Shown in pieces: positions 1 to 11,360 of a stretch of 64,000 nt of DNA. The notes beneath the pieces are model-generated. The model worked only from the letters and a program-made list of their open reading frames with translations, did no database searches and was not told the origin of the DNA. Each line of letters begins with the position of its first letter. Position 1 is the first letter of the stretch. The stretch comes from Chimonanthus salicifolius. Lineage: Eukaryota; Streptophyta; Magnoliopsida; Laurales; Calycanthaceae. A program made the translations under genes and the position numbers. The stretch is taken from positions 10,991,444-11,055,443 of the forward strand of contig CM023542.1 in assembly GCA_013350335.1 (NCBI GenBank). Direction: 5' to 3'.

Positions 1-441
1 TACGCACAGTATCAGCCTGAATTTTTTACCCTTGCTCATGGCTTATTAAATTAACAAGATTAAATCCTAAAAAGAAAAACAAATAAAGGAAGGAGGCCAA
101 TTGCACCTACTCTTTCCACCTCCTTTCTCTACCTACTCATCCCACCGACTTTACTTGTCAAATCCTCTCCGTTCAAAGCATGTGGAGTACAATCCCGTTT
201 GGAAAGGTTTTTGGTAGGTTTACGGTAGCAAAACAAGCCAATTGGGATTGATTTAGGTGAATTTGACCCATAGGACTCATATGTAATGATCTTAGGGCAA
301 TTTTGGCTCAATTGGATTGGTCTTTTTGGCTTGTGGATGCGGGTCTTGGGCACCAATTGATTTATTATATTCAATTAGGGCTAATTGGGCTTCATGGAGC
401 TTATTCGAATTTGGGTCAGGCCTGGTAATATTTGGGCTTGG
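1..441. other. Non-coding, no gene seen
   Basis: No supportable gene. An 81-codon open frame on the minus strand (129-374) has no recognisable domain and lies in sequence that grades into the tandem duplication that follows. It is treated as chance. Confidence 0.6.
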
Positions 442-1327
442 GCTTACAAGCTTAACTGGGTCATTCGGGTCTATTAGGTAATTGGGCTCAGGCTAACAAA
501 ATGCTCAGGTTTATTAGACGGAGTCCAGTAATGAATACCTTAGGCAATTTGGATCATGAAAGGAACACCATAATCAATGAAGGAACACCATCTCCAAAAC
601 ACAACAAAAGAGTGCATAATGAAAGCTAAGTGTATGTCAGACACATGCGTATTCAGGAAACAAGCTCTGATGACCAACTGATTTAAACCGAGTTGGTGTC
701 AAAAACTGTTATCAGTCCACACATGCAATTTGGACCCAGCGAACTTCCATTCGATGGAATTCCAGAACCAAATTGAGCTCTTCAAAAATGGTTCATTACC
801 GAAGACGTCGTTAGTAGCAGTCTTTGATGAATTAGTTTCCAAAGAGCACTAGTTTCTTATGGATTGAGCTTACAAGCTTAACTGGGTTATTCGGGTCTAT
901 TAGGTAACTCGACTTAGGCTAACAAAATGTTCAGGTTTATTAGACGGAGTCCACTAATGAATATCTTAGGCAATTTGGGTCATGGAAGCCAAGACAATTT
1001 AATCAATGGTCCATTAGGCCTGACGCCTCCATCAAAGAAGGAACACCATCTCCAAAACACAACAAAGAGTGCATAATGAAAGCTAAGTGTATGTCAGACA
1101 CATGCGTATTCAAGAAACAAGCTCTGATGACTAACTGATGTAAACCGAGGTGGTGTCAAAAACTGTTATCAGTCCACACATGTAATTTGGACCTAGCGAA
1201 CTTCCTTTTGATGGAATTCCTGAACCAAATTGAGCTCTTCAAAAATGGTTCATTACCAAATACGTCGTTAGTAGCAGTCTTTGATGAATTAGTTTCCAAA
1301 GAGCACTAGTTTCTTATGGATTGAATT
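442..1327. repeat. Tandem duplication, two copies of about 430-460 bp
   Basis: Copy 1 (442-867) and copy 2 (868-1327) both start with gcttacaagcttaactggg and both end near gcactagtttcttatggatt. They are nearly identical except for small substitutions and about 40 extra bases in copy 2 (around 980-1025, after gggtcatggaag). There is no coding potential. The high similarity suggests a fairly recent tandem duplication. What the unit derives from is unknown. Confidence 0.9.
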
Positions 1328-1866
1328 AAATTAAAAGTTGCAATTCCAAATTCAAAATTTAAAATCAAAATACTTGAATGGAAATGCAAAGCAAATAATT
1401 TAATTCAAAACAACAATTGAAACTTTGTTTCTATGGAGAACTTACTTGATTCAGGTTGGAGTGAACTCTCACCCACATGTATGGGAGTCTTTGGAGTTGG
1501 AGTCTACCCTTGTCACATCATTCAGCCAATGGGAAAAAAGAAAAATAAATTATAGCCAATAAGAAAATTCCAACCAAGACCCTACACTACCTAGGACTCA
1601 AGTGATCCATGCGTTCAAGAGCCATGTACACGATGGATAAAGATGGAGGAATTGCCTTCGACCAAGGCTGTATGAGCATTAAGCATTCACAAAATCCGTT
1701 AATCATGACTTACCAATGAGTTGGTTGAACTCAGAGTTGTACAGGCCTTAAAACTGCAAGTCCGAGTGGGATTGGTGACTCCACTCGGCTAGGACACATA
1801 TTGGACGTGCTCCCGGAGTGAGCACAGGGCCAGCAGCGCTCAGAAATTGGACACTAATGCAGAGTG
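1328..1866. other. Non-coding, no gene seen
   Basis: AT-rich non-coding sequence between the tandem duplication and the short agtagcgca repeats. I see no coding potential, TIRs or LTR ends. Confidence 0.5.
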
Positions 1867-1966
1867 AGTAGCGCACTTGGATTGGAGAGTATTGCATGGC
1901 AAGTAGCGCATAGGCGTTACTGAGTAGCGCACGCTTGGGTAGCACACAAACATTGGTGAGTAGCGC
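1867..1966. repeat. Short interspersed agtagcgca repeats
   Basis: The motif agtagcgca recurs at about 1867, 1902, 1923 and 1958, with spacings of 35, 21 and 35 bp and partly conserved spacer sequence. It looks like a decayed minisatellite. A 65-codon minus-strand frame across it (1748-1945) is not considered real. Confidence 0.6.
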
Positions 1967-2238
1967 ATGCTTACCCTTGTCAGGGCAAAACCATAGTCTG
2001 ACTAGGGCATACTCACGATAAACTTGATTAACGTCATTTTATTATTATTTTTTGGGGGGGTAAGCACATGTTATTTGTTTGCTTTTTAACAAATGACTTT
2101 TGCTTATGGATTTCCTCATGCTCTGATATATTGTATCTTTTATTAATTCGAGTGTTAAAATCTACCTGCTTTCTCAGTCTTGAGATAACTATTGCAAATG
2201 ATAAAGAGGGTTCCTCACATTTTTGTTACTCATGGCAG

Positions 2239-2331
2239 GTGCAGTCGCATATTGCCAAGCTGAGGAGACAATTAAGCATGATAGATGGTCATCCTCAACA
2301 TTCTAGACTATCATCTGCATCTGGACAGTGA
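2239..2331 (+). other. Possible terminal exon of an unidentified host gene
   Basis: A plus-strand frame ends here with about 30 codons (HIAKLRRQLSMIDG core) before a TGA. It is preceded by a pyrimidine-rich stretch ending in catggcag, which resembles a 3' splice site (AG at 2237-2238). The peptide looks more protein-like than its surroundings: amphipathic, with Lys/Arg/Leu spacing as in a helix. I do not recognise the family, and no upstream exon could be joined within this window. It could equally be a gene fragment captured by a transposon, or chance. Confidence 0.22.
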
Positions 2332-3524
2332 ATCCACTAAACAGAAATGATTTTGTCGCTATGACAAATGTGAACACGTAAAGTTGAAAAATGGTGATGG
2401 GTTCACTCTTGGGGATTTGGTCGTGATCACATCATCTTACATGGTTGAGCTCGTGTTATGTGCATCAAGGTATCTTTTGTAATTAATTGGAAGATGCAAG
2501 AGATGGGAATTTAATTGTCATTTTTACCCTTCCAATGAATTATTAATTATACAAGTTGAAAAATAGGGAAAAATTATTTCATCACTTTCTAATGTGCTTA
2601 TGATGAAACATTTTCCATTGCTGTATTCCCTTCTGGAAGTGACAGTAGCCAGTATTTTTTATTTTTAGATCCAGCTGTTGCATGGTTTTTGCTTGTGAAG
2701 ATGATACGTGTTCTCATATTTAGTTGGTACAAGAAGAGTGAAATGTGAGAAGATTTTAGTAAATTTGCCACCTTGGTTCTCATTTATAGGAGTGCCAAAC
2801 TGAATCTAATTGATTGGGCGCTTTGAAGCAAAACTTTCAGAACTAGATCATGATCGTTGTCACATCACCGAGTAGTCGAGTTGAGGTGGAACAAATGGGT
2901 TCCAAGGCCCAGAATTATATTTTCAGGTATGTACTGATTTATTTCTCCGAGTAACCGTTTTACTCTGCCCGTGTGCTTCATTAATCTCTAGAGAAAAGGT
3001 AATGAATGAGAACAGGTGCCAAAGTTCAACAAGATGGAATGAGAGCAACTTTGCTGAGCTTATTCACTCACTGGTTACTTGTTAGCATCATGGCACTGCT
3101 ATAGATTTGCATCTTCCAATATTTTGCATCATATGTTGGGAGCATTTTCATAAATACCGTTCTTGGAATATTAACGGTATTCAGTGGGATATTTTCAAAT
3201 TTTTGGGTTTTTATTGGAAAATTAATAGAAAAATCTCATGGAAAATAATAATATTTAAAAAATAATACAATATAATAAATAAAAATATTAATAAAAAATT
3301 ATTGGAAATTTATCAGAATATTATTGTGATATTACCATTTATTATATTTTTAATATGATTTTATTAGAAATTTATTGAAAATTTATTGTAATATCGATAA
3401 ATACGTCTTATTAACACAGTAATAGTATTTTGTTGATAAAAATGTAGTAAATTTGAAAATATTATAAAAATTTGTTACATTGGTTGAAAGTAAGTTTATC
3501 AGCTAATGTGATCGAAGCCCAAGC
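2332..3524. other. Non-coding, AT-rich, no gene seen
   Basis: No convincing ORF. Isolated GT donor-like sites follow short open stretches (around 2468 and 2935), but no exon chain can be supported. 3180-3470 is very AT-rich with repeated variants of ttattgaaaatttattg. Confidence 0.5.
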
Positions 3525-3681
3525 ATTGTCCCTTTTCCTCTTAATGCCCTCAACACTTGGTGCAAAAATCCACAGTATTGTCCCTTTTCCTCCTAATCCC
3601 CCAACACTTCGAGCGCAAAAATCCACAGTATTGTCCCTTTTCCTCCTAATGCCCCCAACACTTGAGTGCAAAAATCTACGG
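3525..3681. repeat. 52-53-bp tandem repeat, three copies
   Basis: Units starting attgtcccttttcctc begin at 3525, 3577 and 3630, and each ends with a gcaaaaatc(c/t)ac block. Both strands stay open through the repeat (3462-3705). That is a side effect of the repeat and not evidence of a gene. Confidence 0.88.
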
Positions 3682-4173
3682 CGAACCACTTGGATCCACC
3701 ACTAGAAAAATGTTCTTTAGTCTCTGGACATGAAGCTGTCAGTCATGCATACTTAGTCATAGTCTAGTGTCGTTTCTTTATAAGGGTACCACCCTTGTAA
3801 TACAAATTTTATCTATTCGCATCAGGAATTATGGACCATAAAACATCATCCAACGTGTAATGCACACTTTCTTCAGAATTAGCATTAGTCAACAATCCCC
3901 AGGATTTCATGTTTGGAATACCATAGGGATGGTCTCTTTCTTGGTAATTATCAATGATTATAAATGTTCTATCATTTTTAAATGTAGTTAGAGAAAGTGT
4001 CTAGATCACCAACTGAGGGACATCTTATGAAGCATTCTTGCATTTCAATTTGATTTATCTAAATCATCATCATCTGATTCATTTTTTCATTAATATGGTG
4101 TTGGCCTTTATATTTAGATTTGACGAATGGATTCATAAGCTGTTTACCCAGTTGTGGTAATAGAACACATAAC
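3682..4173. other. Non-coding, no gene seen
   Basis: No supportable gene or repeat between the 52-bp repeat and the Mutator-like insertion. The host sequence around 4130-4160 (aagctgtttacccagttgtg) has a weak echo just after the insertion (4610-4625), which may be an old local duplication. Confidence 0.5.
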
Positions 4174-4182
4174 CTTTAGGCT

Positions 4183-4586
4183 AGGGGTCGAAATATCTGT
4201 CGATACATATCGTATCGGCCGATATGTATCGTTTTGGAAGACCGAACGATATCGGCTAATACGATATGTATCAACCGTACAAAAAGATTATCGGCCGATA
4301 TGGCTGATATTAGGTTTAGAATATCGGTCACCATATCAGCCGATATGCATAAAAATCGGTATTTAAAATTTATTATTTTAAAAAAAAAAAAAAAAAATCG
4401 ATACGGTTTTTTTCACGGTTTTTCATGATTTTGTATGATTTTTGTGGTTTTTTATGGGTTTTCACGGTTTTTCAAGGTTTTGAATATGGAGGAGAGAGAA
4501 ATGCAAATATCGGAGGAGAGAGAAACTTATCGGCCGATATTTGCATATCGGCCGCAATATCTACCGGGCCGGTTTTTTCACCCTTG
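4183..4586. mobile_element. Non-autonomous Mutator-like element (MULE MITE) with palindromic core
   Basis: A 404-bp insertion is flanked by a perfect 9-bp direct repeat ctttaggct (4174-4182 and 4587-4595). A 9-bp target duplication is the hallmark of the Mutator superfamily. The ends are imperfect inverted repeats: aggggtcgaaatatc at the left, and caagggtgaaaaaacc when the right end is read inward. The interior is packed with palindromes of the type tatcggccgata and their decayed variants, at about 4212-4236, 4287-4300, 4330-4350 and 4528-4556, and it has a poly-A tract. No transposase is encoded, so movement would depend on an enzyme supplied elsewhere. Three overlapping short frames in and next to it are by-products of the repeats. 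Confidence 0.75.
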
Positions 4587-4686
4587 CTTTAGGCTACAAC
4601 TACAAGCTTTTACCCGTTGTGCGATAGGTATTTGTCTAATTTGATCCATACGTATCCAATTGCAGTTTTCAACAGTCTTATAAGTT

Positions 4687-5659
4687 AGGGGTATAAAAAT
4701 CAGTTGATACAACCGTACAAGTATGGTATTGGCCGATGCGAGCAATTTACCGATCATATACTAGCACCAATATTGGCCAATACTGTATAGTATCAGTCAT
4801 TTTTTTATTTTTTTAAATTTCAAGATAAATACTATTTTGATCTTTTTCTAGTTGAATCTTGCATTGGGTATGATTTTAAGAATGTTTAGAATCAAGTTCT
4901 TCAAGTATGAAATGTTTCAAAGTTTTTCCCTTAAAATTTGACCATTCTGGGTTATTTTTAACAATTTTTTTTGAATTTTTGCACTAAGATAATTTCGGTT
5001 TTGGGTTATTTTTTTGTGAAAATATTGAAATGAAATAATATTGAGTTCTGATGGAATTGAATGGAGATGTCTTTTATGTGATTGATATAGTTTGTAGGGT
5101 ATTTGTGATTTTTCAAAAATTAATGAAAGTCGGGCTTTCTAAGATAATTCTATTTTGGAGTTTTTTGTGAAAAAATTAATGAAATGATATACAAATGTTA
5201 TAGAATTAAACAAAGATCCCTCAAATGTGATTGATATAGTTTTTAGAGTATTTGTGTGGTTTTTCTAATATTCCAACATTTTTTATGAAATTCAATTTTT
5301 TTTTGACAATTTTTTTAAATTTTTTATAGAAGATACATGTCATTATGAGATGTCAGTGAACATCACTTTCATAGTAGGTGTTTCCTCATATTGATTTCCT
5401 TTTTTAAAAGAACTATACATTTTTTAAAATTTGTACCAAAATTTCAACTCTCAAAGTTCTAATACTCCATAAAATGATATTTTTTAGCAAAAATATGCAC
5501 AAACTAGTTTTTAAAAACTTTCTTATTTTTCTCATATTTTTCTGTATTTTTTCAAAAAAGAAAAAATAACGTTGGGAGATAGAATGTATATCAACGATTT
5601 ATCAGTCAATACGTATTTGCTAATATGCCCATATCGGCTTATGGCCGGTATAAACCCCT
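4687..5659. mobile_element. Related, older Mutator-like non-autonomous element
   Basis: The left end aggggtataaaaatc and the inverted right end aggggtttataccgg resemble the termini of the 404-bp element just upstream. The subterminal sequence again contains degenerate versions of the cggccgata motif (4729-4800 and 5590-5650). The flanking 9-mers (ttataagtt and ggatgaacc) do not match, so either the target duplication has decayed or one boundary is wrong. The interior is AT-rich and non-coding. Confidence 0.45.
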
Positions 5660-6632
5660 GGATGAACCAGAACACATGTTAGCTATCAAATGGTATGTGC
5701 AATAGACGAGATTGAATGGTTAAAATAATGTGATTATTGCAAATCTTCATGGTCTGCTTCACCCACATATTCAATGGAGCATAAATGCCTTCGTGCATGG
5801 TTGATGATCTACTACAATTGGATGACTATGGTATCTGTAATTTTGCAATAGTACGCCGTTAGAAATCTTACATCAATGTTATGTGTCGGATTATTTAGTT
5901 GCTTAAGAGGAAGGAAAAGATGCCATTTCATCTATATTTTGCTTTCAATAGGATGGAAGGGTGATTACAGCATAGGGAGGTGACTATGCAGGTAGTTAGA
6001 TGCACTATGCTTGTATTTTCCAAACTCCAATTGAAAGGAGGCCCCAAATAGCGGAATGAGCATAGGAGCTGCAGTAACTCAAACTACAAGTAAAATTATG
6101 ATAAAGGCATACTGGCTCGCATTTAGTGGATCTTGAGTATATTGAGAAATTTGCATTAACTTTCATGGATTATTTTGAACATGGCAACTCTCACTGGCAA
6201 TGTTACCAAAATCAGACCGAGCATGGTTCGATTTTGTAGAAAAACCACCCGAGATAAAACAAAAAAAAAATGTATAAAATTGTGATGACCTACGGGTCAA
6301 CATGGTTTTATTAAATAAACAGTGTCTCGTGACCTGCAAGTCAACACGGCTTGGGAAAAAACATGGAGACTTCATAATTTCCTTTCTCTTCTTATTTTTT
6401 TTCTTCATCTGATAGAGAGCACAGGACTGTGAGATTGACTAGTGAGAGGAGAAAGGAAAATACAGAGAGTGGCTACTAGGATTTGAGAGGAGGGAAATGA
6501 GAAGAAAATATTAAGGTTTCTTTGAACACCTGTTAAGAGTTTGGCAAAAGAAACTGGTGTGGGCTTGAAAATTGATTTGGGATGAAAGTAATAAAATAAA
6601 AAATATTATTTTATTTTAAAATATATACAATA
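5660..6632. other. Non-coding, no gene seen
   Basis: No convincing coding sequence. An 81-codon minus-strand frame (6163-6408) is Lys/Phe-rich low-complexity sequence with no domain. The last 100 bp becomes very AT-rich just before the X-block fragment. Confidence 0.5.
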
Positions 6633-6734
6633 TTTACTTATGTTGAAAATAAAAATTATAATGTTCTCTTTTATTTTTCTTATTACAACAATTTGATATT
6701 ATATGTATCATTTAATATTTTTGCCATTGTCGTT
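6633..6734 (+). repeat. Fragment (first ~100 bp) of LTR-like block X
   Basis: This stretch (tatttacttatgttg ... ccattgtc) matches the first ~100 bp of the blocks at 21581 and 26578. It directly abuts the first base of the Sirevirus 5' LTR at 6735. The same ~100 bp therefore flanks the Sirevirus-like element on both sides in direct orientation. That is far longer than a normal 5-bp target duplication. Confidence 0.75.
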
Positions 6735-7043
6735 TGTTATTGCCCCGGCTTGTCGAGTCTCTAAGTTTGTCAATTCGATGACTCGAGAAGAAGCATTTGC
6801 TAGAAGCTGAAGATTCAAGGTGATCAAGATTGAAGATCATGCTCCACCGGATTGAAGCTCATCATTATGGCAATCATAAAACAGGTATTTGGCAATAGAT
6901 GACTTTAGGTGGTACCCACACCTTATGAGGACCATCTCTAGGCTTAGTTGAGCAAATTGTAAAATCATAAAAAGCCTAGAGAGGAAGTTTGACAGTGAAT
7001 TTGAATCGAACTTGGAAATAGAAATTAAGTTTATTGTGAGCTC
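6735..7043 (+). repeat. Sirevirus 5' LTR, first segment
   Basis: It begins tgttattgccccggc, matching tgttagtgccccggc at the start of the 3' LTR (24882), and runs to the insertion point of element A. The last five bases, agctc (7039-7043), are the target duplicated by A. The sequence continues without loss at 16372, as comparison with 25185-25200 shows. Confidence 0.85.
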
Positions 7044-7697
7044 TGTAATGCCCCGCCCTTTTTCACTCTCTTAGATTTCCAAAAATTAGAGTCTATTTTT
7101 TTTTTTATATATATAAACAAAGAGTGATAGAGAGCGGGACGTCACGACGCGATCTAAGTCTGAACTTCTAAAGTCCGACCCTTAACTGGCCAACCCTATG
7201 TGTGCATGGAATAAGTCCACGAAAACGGTTCACACATAACAATATAAACATGCGGAATTATAATAGAACCTAGTTCCATTCCATTTCAGATAGCAAAGTA
7301 CGTCAAGTCCTTCATCATAATTGGCATAATATGATTATCCAAACAAACATCTAACCACAGCAAAATCATCTAAGTTATTACATGCCCGAAGTCTAGTTAC
7401 TCAAATTACAAGTCCATGAGTAACTTAATCAAAATATAAATTATAATCATCCAAGCTCCTATGCCTGGCCCGTTTCGCATTCATCGTTCCCCTTGTTTCC
7501 TGTATCATCCACAAGGGTAGAAGTATGGCGTTAGAACAACGCGCCCAGTAGATATTCCAATTAGGGCTAACACATGGTTAGTACAAAACATATATAATAA
7601 TATCATAATGTCAACAATCATATAAACCATGCCATGTCATGATGTCAAATGCAATGAGTCTCACCCATCACATGTACATATAAGTACCCCAACATAG

Positions 7698-7811
7698 GTC
7701 TTTCGGATGCCCCGACGGAGTGTGGCCCATTCGGTTTCTTCTTGACGGAAAAGCACATCAAGGTATCCCACATAGGTTTTCGGACGCCCCGACGGAGTGT
7801 GGCCCCTCTGG
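7698..7811. repeat. Two tandem modules with core gccccgacggagtgtggcc
   Basis: Two copies of a ~32-bp module sit about 77 bp apart. Related modules occupy the same relative position in every Ty3 LTR of this group: 14183-14298, 28371-28530, 39162-39274 (opposite strand), and diverged forms at 41563-41710 and 49467-49690. Confidence 0.8.
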
Positions 7812-8140
7812 TTACAAATCCTTCACCCCATGGCATGCATGAGATGCCAATGAATCACATGCTATTTTATTACATAAACATAGCATTTAAAACTTATATT
7901 TTGAAACATATCCTTTGCAACATAAATTCATCAAAAATAAGATAAGAAACAAGTACATAAACCCATGGTTTCAAAGAGGTGGAATCCTACCAAAGACCAC
8001 TACGTGTCCTTGCGCTTTCGTCCGGTAACCACTCACGATCGTACACACCTTGTGAGGTCCCATTACCTTATAATACATCAATCAATTAAAACCATGTTCC
8101 ATTTGATTTCCTATTATGTTTAAGTCCATAAACCATTCCC

Positions 8141-8889
8141 CATGGGGTTCGGCCATACACCATGGCCAAACCCATGGTCTATCATTTTCACACTTATTTA
8201 TGTTTCTGCCATTATCTTATGTTTATGTATGTCCAAACCGATCCATAATCATAGATTCATGATTCATAAAATAAAACCCTAATCCTTCCCTTCATCCCTT
8301 GGTTTGGTGAACCATTCATTTAAATTACACAAAGACCCAAAAATGGTCCATTAACAAGTTTATGGGGTTCGGCCATACACTATGGCCGAACCCATGATCT
8401 TTCAATTTTAGGCGATATTTACAAAATTGCCATTACCTCCATCATGGCTAATTACTTATCTTAATCCTCCATTCCTTTAATCATAAATAACCTTTCCCAT
8501 CATTTTCCATGATCTAAATTCATGAACATAATTCCATAAATATTTATGGGGTTCGGCCATACTCCATGGCCGAACCCATGGTCTAGGATCTTCACCAAAA
8601 ACATCCATTAAACATAACCAATTTTTCCTCCATGGGCTTCGGCCCTTCATCATGGCCGAACCCTATGGTTCATCAGCTTCTCTTAAACCATTTAAACCCA
8701 TATAAATTTATTAACCAAGTCCCATAGTTTTCATCATTAAAAATCCATACATTAAACCATGTCTTTCCATGGGATTCGGCTATGCACCATGGCCGAACCC
8801 TATGGTCCAGTCTTTCATTAAAACACCATAATTATTCCCTCAATTTTCTTCCATGGGGTTCGGCCATACACCATGGCCGAACCCTATGG
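8141..8889 (-). repeat. Array of six GGTTCGGCC hairpins in the 3' LTR of A
   Basis: Six ~37-bp palindromes start near 8141, 8361, 8545, 8631, 8768 and 8852. Each has the form ggttcggccat, a 4-6 nt loop, then atggccgaaccc, extended by catgg/ctatgg arms. That gives potential 12-15-bp stems. Spacers of 50-180 bp are AT-rich and unrelated to each other. Individual units carry single mutations, e.g. ggccaaa in the first and tcggctat in the fifth. Confidence 0.93.
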
Positions 8890-9881
8890 TTCTTTTCTTT
8901 TAATCAAAAACATCAAAATACTAACCGGTTCCGCGACTCCTCCGGTTCTCCTTCACTTGTTCTTGCTCTTCCAATCCTTCTCCTTCTTCTTGATTTTTAA
9001 CACAGCCGAGAACACCTTCTTATTGTTGTGTGTGCCGTGCGCCCTTGCTGCCCTTCTTTTAAAACCTCCACTCGGCCAATCTTATTGAAATGGCAATTTC
9101 CGTGCGCCCTTTGCTTGTCTCTCTTTTATCAACTTCTTTCACTCGGTCCTATCTTACTTGAAATAGCCATTGCCGTGTATATGTTTCCCACTTTGGAGTC
9201 CTAATTAGAAGATGTCATAATCCCTTCAAATTAGCAATTGCCTTGGTGCCACTCTCAACAAGGAAATGACTCCTTTTGGCACATGATCATAGATTGCGCC
9301 TATCTCCTACACGGCAAAGCAATATCCCATTTTAATCTTAGATATCTTCTATATTTAGTATTCCCCTAGTCTCACCCTTAACCAAGGAAATAAACACCTT
9401 TTAAAGAAAGATTCTAACACATCATGCGCATATCTCATATGAGGCTAAAACATCTTCTATATTTAGCAATTCCCCTAGTATTACTCCTAATCAAGGGAAA
9501 GGACCCTTTTTAGATATGTTCTAACACATCATGTGCATATCTCATGGATATGCATATCTCCCACACACACGGCCATGCACAATTATATTCCATTCTTAGT
9601 CTCTTTATGCGCATAATCATGGATTATGCAAACCTTCATACACGGCCATAATAATTCTCCAAGTTCCCTTTATGCGCATAATAATAATTATAGATATAAT
9701 GCATTACTAATTTAATTCGGCCCCATTTAATTTTTATTGAAACCAATTCCACAATCCGTTGGGTCTTAATTGGGCAATGACCCAACACTTTACCCATATA
9801 AGGTCCATATCTAATAATTCACAAATTAAATCGGTAATTTTCATATATATTAATAATTTGAAAATCCGGAGTGTTACAATA

Positions 9882-9900
9882 CAACCCTCTTTTTAAAATT
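9882..9900 (-). promoter_or_regulatory. Polypurine tract of element A
   Basis: The minus strand reads aaaattttaaaaagagggtt immediately before the 3' LTR, preceded by gggacg. This matches the PPT context of B (gggacgaaaatttcaaaagagggtaatat) and marks where plus-strand DNA synthesis would start. Confidence 0.75.
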
Positions 9901-9938
9901 TTCGTCCCAAAAATTGAGTGAAGTAGGGTTTCAAACAT

Positions 9939-11360
9939 TTACATAAATAATTTCGGATGAGCTATTCTCATTTCCGACTCAAGTTCCCATGTGGCTTCCT
10001 CAATGCCATATCGATCCCATACCACCTTGACAAACTGGATTGCTCGGTTCCGTAATACTCTTTGTTCTGTGTCCACCACTCGGATAGGTTTTTCAACGTA
10101 CGTCATGTCGCTTTGGACCTCTATGCCTTGTATGTTCAGTACATGAGAGGGATCATGATTGTACTTCCTCAACATCGATATATGGAACACATCGTGTAAA
10201 GATGCCAACTGTGATGGGAGTGGCAATTGATAAGCCACATCCCCCATCCTTCTTATGATTGAAAATGGTCCCACATATCTTGGTGACAATTTCTCCTTCT
10301 TTCCAAATCTCATGTGTCCCTTTCGTGGCGAGACTTTCAAGAACACCATGTCTCCCACTTCAAATTCAAGGAACATCCTCCTCTTGTCAGCATACCTCTT
10401 CTAACGACTTTGCGCAATCAATAGATGCTGCCGTATCAACTATATCTGTGTTGTAGTCTCTGCAACCAACTCAGGCCCAATCAGTGCAGGCTTACTGGCC
10501 TCTGTCCAGCACACAGGTGACCTACCTAGTCTACCATATAATGCCTAGAATGGAGCCATCTGAAGGCTTGCCTGTTAACTGTTGTTGTATGAGAATTCTA
10601 CCAACGACAAGTGATCCTCCCATCCACCCTTGAAATCTAGCATACATGCTCTCAGAATATCTTCCAATGTTTGTATTGTCCTCTCAGCTGCTCATCAGTC
10701 TGTGGATGGAATGCTGTGCTAGTCAGTAGATCTGTTCCCATGGCCGACTGCATGCTCTGCCACACTCTGCGGTGAAGCGACCATCTCTGTCGAACACAAT
10801 AGTCCAAGGAATACCATGTAATCTGATAATATCCCTGATATACCGCCGACCTAAAGTCTCAGATGAGTCTGTCATCTTAATGGGAATGAAATGTGTCGAC
10901 TTCAGTCGGTCTACCACGACCCATATCGCATCGTTGCCCTTTGAAGAACTTGGTAACCCTATCACAAACCCATGGAGATGTGCTCCCATTTCCATTTCGG
11001 TACTGGTAAGGGTTTGAGTGACCCTAGTGGCTTCTGATGTTCTGTCTTAACCTGCTGACATGTTAAGCAATGAGCCACAAATTCTGCCACATTTCTTTTG
11101 AGTTCGTGCCACACGTAATGTCTCTTCAGGTCGTGATACATCTTGGTGCTACCCGGATGAATAGATAGTTTGGTCTGAAGTGCCTCAATCAGTAACTCTT
11201 TTCTGCAGTTTTTAGGCACATATATCCTTCCTCGGAATACAAGACCCTGTCCTGGTCGTAACTCCCATTCCGGTTTGACTTCACTAGTAGACATCTTGGC
11301 CCATATCTCCTCCATTTCCGAATCTATCAGTTGTTCCTGTTCAATCTTGTCAACTACCAC
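9939..11360 (-). pseudogene. Ty3 integrase with chromodomain, broken
   Basis: Three minus-strand segments make up a decayed integrase. 10962-11360 carries the N-terminal zinc-binding region (HPGSTKMYHDLK, then Cys98-x2-Cys101 in the 132-codon frame). 10723-10995 covers the start of the catalytic core (VVDRL, IVFDRDGRF; the usual SDRD is FDRD). 9939-10376 is the C-terminal domain: GPFSI, VAYQLPLP, HDVFHISMLRKY, then a chromodomain ending ATWELESEM...LFM. Between 10377 and 10722 the core is recognisable only across frameshifts and a stop (DGQ/SERT region). It closely matches the integrase of B, so both belong to one chromovirus lineage, in which chromodomains are thought to direct integration to particular chromatin. 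Not functional. Confidence 0.88.

Larger units (their letters stand above)
7044..9878 (-). repeat. Element A 3' LTR
   Basis: On the plus strand it runs from tgtaatgccccgccc to ccggagtgttaca. It aligns along its whole length with 13515-16366, with scattered substitutions and small indels. In sense order (minus strand) it holds a promoter half, a 5' splice-like site near 8925, the hairpin array (8889 to 8141), two copies of a cgacggagtgtggcc module (7811 to 7698), and a conserved region ending in the T-rich tract near 7090-7112. The AG of the 3' splice-like site present in the other copy is mutated here (about 7515). Confidence 0.92.

Noticed and set aside
4687..5659. Firm MULE call for the second palindromic element
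   Set aside because: Terminal similarity is fair, but the flanking 9-mers do not match, so it is listed only with low confidence.
8141..8889. CRISPR-like array of regularly repeated palindromes
   Set aside because: Spacing is irregular (50-180 bp), repeats are imperfect and lie within an LTR of a plant retrotransposon, and no cas genes exist. It is an LTR hairpin array.
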